DNA of 64,000 nucleotides from Dasypus novemcinctus (taxonomy: Eukaryota > Chordata > Mammalia > Cingulata > Dasypodidae). Below the pieces are notes generated by a model. The model was not told where the DNA came from. It was given only the letters and a program-made list of their open reading frames with translations, and searched no databases. The DNA is taken from contig NC_080680.1 of NCBI RefSeq assembly GCF_030445035.2, positions 49,427,212 to 49,491,211 on the forward strand, written 5' to 3'. Positions 58,890-64,000 of this stretch are shown piece after piece. How positions within the stretch are numbered: position 1 is the stretch's first letter; every line of letters begins with the position of its first letter. The position numbers and the translations under genes are program-made.

Positions 58890-60310
58890 CAACCAGCAAG
58901 ACAGCGGCAAAGTAAGGACCTCCTAGAGTCAGCTCGTCCTACAGGCAGTTAGTAATCACCCAGAGCTATCTAAAGCACCTGTTTGGGGGCTCCAGGAGAC
59001 CAGAAGAGCATTCTGCAACATCCTCGAAAGAATTGAAGGAAGAGACTGCCCATCTGCAGAAGAGTGTTGTAAGTAGAGCACTCCACACCCTGGAGACCAG
59101 TACCCAGCCTCCACTGGTGACATAAGCTGCCTCAGGACTTATTCTTTGGCTTGCATTGGAAGCTCCACTTCCCAAAAACGGGAGGAAGAGACGATTGGGT
59201 ATCAACTTCAGCTACTGATTAGTAAATTTGGCTGGCTAAAGTATAATTCTAAGAACAGCTAAAGTCAGAAAGAAGCCAGTAGCCACCATTTTAACTCTGT
59301 TCCTGGTACTAGGGGAAGTGGGATGGACTGAAAATCACAGTGCTTGTAGGGACCAGCTTCTTTCCATCCAGATCAGATTGCAGCTCTAACATAAGACCTA
59401 GCCCCTCCTCCAGCAAGGAGGAAGCTGGAGGTACCTGCTCCAGCCTCTCTGGGAAAATGTAGGGCTCGCTGCGGAGGCCAGTGATCATCCTACTCTGGCT
59501 GCGCAAGCCACTTCAGGAGCTATTCTATGGCTGGAATTGGAAGCTCCATTTTCCAAAAACGGGAGGGAGAGATGGTTGGCCACCAATTTCAGCTACTTAT
59601 TAGTAATTTTGACTGGCTAAAGTATAACCCTAGGAACAGCTAAAGTTTGAACCTGTCCATGTCAGAAAGAGGCTGGTAGCCACCATTTTTACTTGCCCCC
59701 AGCATGAGGGGAAGCTGGGTTGACTGAAAATCACAGTGATGGTAGGGACTGGCTTCTCTCATTCAGATAGGCCTACAGCCCTACCCTAAGCTTTACTTCT
59801 AGCTGGGAGGAAGCTGACAGGCCCTGTACCAACCTCTCCAGGTAACTTCAGGTGCATTCAACTGGCACATACTGAATACTCAGAAGTCTGCCCGGGCAAC
59901 TGCTGTCATTTTGGATCCTCATGGCATAGATTGCTGCCCACATCTGCAGCTCCATCCCCACTCCAGGCAGGGGAGAAAGGGGTGGAAGCTTCATCAGTCT
60001 CTCTGGGCAAATATAGTCTAGACCTGCATGACTTGAACTGTTACACATGGCTGTAGCTCTATCCCAACCCCTGGCAAAGGACAAAGTTGGGAGAAGCTTC
60101 ATTGTTCCCTGGGGAAATGAGGGCAGCTTGAGCCTCCACAGTTTGTAGCGCCAACTATATCCTTGGCTTCTACTGCATAACCAACAAGGGAGAAAGGGTA
60201 AGAAAGCCCTAAATTAAAGAGAGAAACTGCACTCAGAATAAACACATTTAGTAAGTCAGATGCCAAGACACCAACAAAAAATTACAGTCTGCACCAAGAA
60301 ACAGGAAGAT
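58890..60310 (+). promoter_or_regulatory. L1 5' UTR with tandem monomers
   Basis: Two ~381-bp copies in tandem (about 59080-59460 and 59461-59841; e.g. 'ggaagctcca' at 59158 and 59539, 'ctgaaaatcacagtg' near 59329 and 59725). Shorter ~108-bp modules follow (gaagcttcat at 59985 and 60093) whose motifs also occur within the 381-bp units. Position before ORF1 and tandem design recall the promoter monomers of mouse L1. Promoter function is inferred from position only. Confidence 0.75.
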
Positions 60311-60480
60311 ATGGCCCAGTTAAAGGAACAAGATAAGCCTCCAGATGACACAAAGGAGTTAGACAACTAATCATGGATGTTCAAACAAATATCCTCAATA
60401 AATTCAATGAGATGGCTAAAGAGATTAAGGATATAAGAAGACACTGGATGAGCGATGAGCACAAAGAAGAATTTGAAAGC

Positions 60481-60598
60481 ACATGTACAAAAATAGAAGA
60501 TCTTATGGGAATGAAAGGCACAATAAATGAAATTTAAAAACATGTACAAAAATAGAAGATCTTATGGGAATGAAAGGCACAATAAATGAAATTTAAAA
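60481..60598 (+). repeat. 59-bp perfect tandem duplication in ORF1
   Basis: 60481-60539 and 60540-60598 are identical over 59 bp (starting acatgtacaaaaatagaaga). 59 is not a multiple of three, so the reading frame is lost. Confidence 0.95.
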
Positions 60599-61011
60599 AC
60601 ATTGGAATCATATAATAGCAGATTTGAGGAGGCAGAAGAAAGGATTGATGAACTTGAAGAAATGGCCTCTCAAAAGCAAACATACAAAAGAACAGATGGA
60701 GAAAAAAATGGAAAAAATTGAAAAAGTTCTCAGGGAACTAAATGACAGCAAGAGATGTGCAAACATAGGTGTCATGGGTGTCCCAGAAGGAGAAGAGAAG
60801 GAAAAAGGGCAGAAGGAATATTTAAAGAAATAATGGTAGAAAATTTCCCAGTCCTATTGAAGGACATGGATATCCATGTCCAAGAAGCACAATGTACTCC
60901 TATATGAATAAATATGAAAAGACCAACTCTGAGACACATATTAATTAGAATGTCAAGTGCCAAAGACAGAATTCTGAGAGCAGCAGGAGAAAAATAATGC
61001 TTAACATATAA

Positions 61012-61221
61012 GGGATACCCAGTAAGATTAAGTGCTGATTTCTCATCAGAAACCATGGAGGCAAGAAGACAGTGGTATGATATATTTAAAATACTGCACA
61101 TGAAAAACTTCCAGAAGGGATACCCAGTAAGATTAAATGCTGATTTCTCATCAGAAACCATGGAGGCAAGAAGACAGTGGTATGATATATTTAAGATACT
61201 GCACAAGAAAAAGTTCCAGCC
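61012..61221 (+). repeat. 105-bp in-frame tandem duplication in ORF1 C-terminal domain
   Basis: 61012-61116 and 61117-61221 (starting gggatacccagtaagattaa) are ~95% identical. 105 bp is 35 codons, and the frame runs through both copies, doubling GYPVRLxADFSSETMEARRQ and the following 15 residues. Confidence 0.93.
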
Positions 61222-61469
61222 AAGAATCTTATATCCAGGAAGACTGTCTTTCAAAAATGAGAGCGAGTTTAGAATATACACAGATAAACAGAAACTGAGT
61301 TTGTAACCAAATGGCCTGGCTTTGCAGGAAATACTGAAGGGTGTGCTACAGTCTGAAAAGAAAAAAAACATGAAAGAAAGGAATGGAAGAGAGTCTAGAA
61401 ATGATGGCTATATCAGTAAAAGTAGCTAAAAGTGTCAAAAAAAGTGGTGAAAATAAAATGACAGATAAT

Positions 61470-62130
61470 ACCCAAAATATTTAGGAATAAACTTAACCAA
61501 CAATGTAAAGCATTTGTATCCAGAAAACTACAGCTCATTGTTAAAAGAAATTTTTAAAAGACCTAAATAATTAGAAGAACATTTCATGCTCATGGATTGA
61601 AAGTTTAAATATCATTGAGATATCATTCTACTCAAATTGGTATACAGATTCAATGTAATCCCGATAAAAATCCACCAACATTTAAAAAATAAATGGAAAG
61701 CATGATTATCCAATTTATTTGGAAGGGTAAGGGGTCATAAATAGCCAGAAACACCTTAAAAAAGGAAAAGTGAAGTTGGAGGACTCTCATTTCCAAACTT
61801 TAAATCATGTTACCTAGCTACAGTGGTAAAAACAGCATGGTACTGGCATAAAGACAGACACATAGACCAATGGAACCAAACTGATGGTTCAGAAACCAAT
61901 ACTCACATCTAAGATCAAGTGATTTTTGACAATCTTGTCAAACCCACCCAGCTCAGGCAGAACAGTTCATTCAACAGTGGTATTGGGAGAACTGGATATC
62001 CATAGCCAAAAGAAGGAGAGAGGACCCCTATCTCACACCTTATACAAAAGTTAACTCAAAATGAATATAAATCCTAAATACAAAAGCCAGAACCATAAAG
62101 TTTCTAGAATAAAATATAAGAAAATATCTT
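61470..62130 (+). pseudogene. L1 ORF2 C-terminal half fragment
   Basis: Reads YLGINLTNNVKHLYPENY near 61480, then homology in shifting frames: 'atggtactggcataaagaca' (W-Y-W/H-K-D), 'acatagaccaatggaaccaa' (ID-QWN), 'gagaactggatatccatagc' (ENWIS-IA) and 'ctcacaccttatacaaaagt' (LTPYTK). This is the post-RT part of ORF2p. Endonuclease, the FADD catalytic region and the extreme C-terminus are missing. Many stops. Confidence 0.8.
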
Positions 62131-62139
62131 TGAGACCTG

Positions 62140-63286
62140 GTGGTAGGTGGTGGATTCTTAAAGGAGATTAGAGGAGGACTGAGATGGACTACTGATGTAT
62201 AATGTTTGTAGAATTTTTAACTTTACTGTGAAATTGTGGAAATGTATAAAGTTGATGGTAATGCATTATAGTGAGTAACAGCTGGTTTATAATTGGGAAT
62301 TTGGCTGGTAAGGGTAGTCTAGGGATGTAAATGCTAAATGGCAGAAAACTAAAGAATAATCTAGGAACTTAATAGCACAGTAAACCCAGAGATGGATAAG
62401 AATTGTGGTTGATGGTACAGATGCAAGAGTATCCTTTGTGAGCTAAAGCAGATGTACATCTAATTGCAAGGTGGCGGGAATCTGGAGAAACCCGGGAAAA
62501 ATACAACTGTAGTGACCTAGAACTGTTTAATAGTAATAATGTAATATTTATGCATCTATGCCAAAGATGTAGTGTGTTGATAATGTGGAGTACAGAAAAA
62601 GTGTGTCAAATGTACCCTATGGCTGGTAATAATCTGGTGATATTATCTCATAATTTGTAGCAAAAGTTTCACCACAGTGTTGTGGTGTGTTGATAGAGGG
62701 ATATTTTATGGGAATTCTGCTCAGGAGCATGATTGTTTTGTAAGTTCACAACTTCTATAGTAAAAATATTTTTGAAAAATAGAGTAGGTTGGGGAAAAAT
62801 ACACCAAATATAAAATAAGGACTATAGTTAGTAGTAAGATTTTGGTGATAATCTTTCATAATTTGTTAAAAACGTCTCACAACAATACGAGGTGTGGGTG
62901 ATGGGTTGCTGTATGGGACCCCTGTATTATGTTATGCATATTCGCTTTGTAAGTTCACAACTTTTGCTATACACTTTTTATGTATGTTCACATATAAATG
63001 ATATAAATAATAATAAGGTGGGTTGGGGAAATATACACCAAATGTAAGATACTTTGATTAGTAGAAATACTTTGAGGATGCTCTTTAATCATTAGTTAAA
63101 AATGTTTCAGAGCAATGCAAGATATTGGTGGTAGGCTAAGGTATGAGAGCCCTATATGATGTTGTGTATGCTTGTTTTGTAAGTTCACAACTTTTACTAT
63201 GCACTTATTGTTTATGTATATTTATGTATGAGTGATATGCTTTAATAAATGGAAAAAAAAAAACAAAAAAGAAAAAAAAAATTTTA
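62140..63286 (+). repeat. L1 3' UTR with ~200-230-bp tandem modules
   Basis: Three diverged modules each contain 'ttttgtaagttcacaact' ('taagttcaca' at 62751, 62950, 63180; spacing 199 and 230 bp) and 'ggttggggaaa-atacacca' (62788, 63012), followed by 'gatattggtggtaggc'-type sequence. Ends with AATAAA (63244) and A-tail. Confidence 0.85.
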
Positions 63287-63699
63287 GGCACCATACCATG
63301 AAAGTGCAAAGGAAAGAACAGTTGATTGGGAAATGGAAAAGTCTTCCCAGGTGAGATGGCATTTTAGCACCAAAAAGATCTAGAACATTTTCTTTTGGCA
63401 GATTGGTGTGATTTGTCTAGGCAAAATTGGTTTACCTATATTAGTGGTTCTAAAAGAAATGGATGTACTCATCAATCATTTTTCTCTCTGCTTCTGTATT
63501 GGTGTGAATATATCCTTCTCAGCTCTTGCACCATTGAGCATTCCATGCTCTGCCCTCTGCTCCCAATCTCTGCAGGCATACCATCACCCACTGGTCCTTT
63601 GAAGGGAAACATGAGCCTGTGATTAATGCTTGGTTATCTCCCATCTTTAGATTGTGAATCATCCCCAGAATGAGCCTCATCATACTTCTGGGTCATTTA
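63287..63699. other. Unassigned sequence
   Basis: No gene or repeat recognised; overlapping 64-75-codon frames at 63395-63622 look like chance. Confidence 0.4.
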
Positions 63700-63980
63700 A
63701 TCTCATGGTTATTTGACAAATTTTTTTATATCCACTAGGCATTATGCTAGGAATATAGAGATGCATAAGATATAGTTCCTGTCTTCAAGCAAAGTACTCA
63801 TGTCTACTAAAGTAAAGAATGTGCAGACATGGTGAAAAAATACTTTTAAGAAGAGTAAGTGTATAAGAAATATGCCTTCCTGATCTATAACCCAGAAGTA
63901 TAAGAAGCAGAGTTTACTGACTCAGCCCAGGTCATGGCAGGCCTGAAGGAGACATTCCATTTGAGGACCCCCCTTTTAGG
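63700..63980 (-). repeat. L2 LINE, antisense
   Basis: 'ccactaggcattatgctagg', 'atatagttcctgtcttcaag', and later 'ggcaggcctgaaggagacat' follow the reversed L2 3' end. Confidence 0.6.
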
Positions 63981-64000
63981 AAGGACATCAGCCAACTGCA

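Larger units (their letters stand above)
60311..61365 (+). pseudogene. L1 ORF1 pseudogene (ORF1p RNA-binding protein)
   Basis: L1 ORF1p is the RNA-binding trimeric chaperone of the retrotransposition particle. The ATG at 60311 begins MAQLKEQDKPP and hits a stop after ~19 codons. Next come a coiled-coil-type stretch (EEAEERIDELEEM near 60627-60665), an RRM-like part (NIGVMGVPEGEEKEKGQ near 60762-60810), and the C-terminal domain (SADFSSETMEARRQW, FQPRILYPGRLSF, ...DKQKL to 61305, continuing after a frameshift to ~61365). Damage: a stop in the N-terminus, a 59-bp duplication (60481-60598) that shifts frame and adds stops, stops near 60904 and 60995, and an in-frame 105-bp duplication (61012-61221). 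The 199-codon antisense frame here is a shadow. Confidence 0.85.
58890..63286 (+). mobile_element. L1-derived element with both ends, lacking endonuclease and most of RT
   Basis: ~4.4 kb in L1 order: 5' UTR with tandem modules (58890-60310), ORF1 (60311-61365), a joined back portion of ORF2 (61470-62130), 3' UTR with tandem modules (62140-63243), AATAAA at 63244-63249, and an A-rich tail to ~63286. A complete mammalian L1 is ~6-7 kb. The missing ~2.5 kb is the start of ORF2 (endonuclease, most of RT). No target-site duplication found, so exact ends are unsure. The 3' UTR is unrelated to the other L1 copies in this window, so it is a separate lineage. Confidence 0.82.

Noticed and set aside
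60772..61371. 199-codon minus-strand open frame
   Set aside because: Exactly antisense to the L1 ORF1 C-terminal region; its internal near-repeat simply mirrors the 105-bp duplication. A shadow frame, not a gene.
58612..63305. 'attttag-acc' words near 58612 and 63283 as the TSD of the large L1
   Set aside because: Imperfect, and the left one lies inside an L2 fragment ~280 bp before the L1 starts.
1..64000. Bacterial-type systems, CRISPR arrays, operons or a novel multi-gene system
   Set aside because: Composition, repeat content and absence of long ORFs identify mammalian noncoding DNA; no regularly spaced direct repeats with unique spacers were seen.

Overview
The window looks like placental-mammal genomic DNA, very probably from a xenarthran and most likely an armadillo. 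The main evidence is six tRNA-headed SINEs that match, from memory, the armadillo DAS-type family. There are also many copies of a lineage-specific LINE-1 (L1) 3' end and an LTR-like repeat I associate with the same clade. Older pan-mammalian repeats (MIR, L2, MER5A, MER20, L1M) fill much of the rest. I see no protein-coding host gene, no functional RNA gene, no CRISPR array and no CpG island. The short ORFs are chance frames or lie inside repeats, so the window is intergenic or deep intronic.

Layout. 0-8 kb is a pile-up of antisense L1 3' ends, one of which keeps the tail of ORF2, plus a hAT MITE split by another L1 end. 8-20 kb holds MIR and L2 pieces, a repeat-poor stretch (12.8-14.1 kb), a nested L1-in-L1 locus with a clean target-site duplication (15.1-16.8 kb), a long SINE (17.6-18.1 kb) and another antisense L1 end (19.4-20.0 kb). 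20-30 kb holds L2, a SINE, MER20 and a solo-LTR-like element. 30.8-33.7 kb is the longest stretch with no interspersed repeat I recognise and is the best candidate for conserved regulatory DNA. 34-37.4 kb holds a CpG-rich SINE, a second LTR-like element, an Hsmar1-like mariner inserted in an old L1M, a polypyrimidine tract and a short SINE. 38-58 kb is mostly eroded L2, MIR and L1M with single SINE, MER5A, MER20 and LTR copies. It also has an 81-bp tandem duplication (40.9 kb) and a CTCF-like motif (42.5 kb).

58.9-63.3 kb is one L1-derived element with both ends recognisable: a modular 5' UTR with ~381-bp and ~108-bp repeats, a broken ORF1, only the back part of ORF2, and a 3' UTR of ~200-230-bp repeats ending in AATAAA and an A-tail. 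ORF1 carries a 59-bp perfect duplication and an in-frame 105-bp (35-codon) duplication.

No genes work together here; the biology is retrotransposon history. The main items worth pursuing are the modular endonuclease/RT-less L1, the long modular L1 3' UTR with a G-rich tract, the mariner (possible horizontal transfer), and the repeat-poor candidate regulatory blocks. Family names come from memory, not from a database search, and boundaries of old repeats are approximate (tens of bases).
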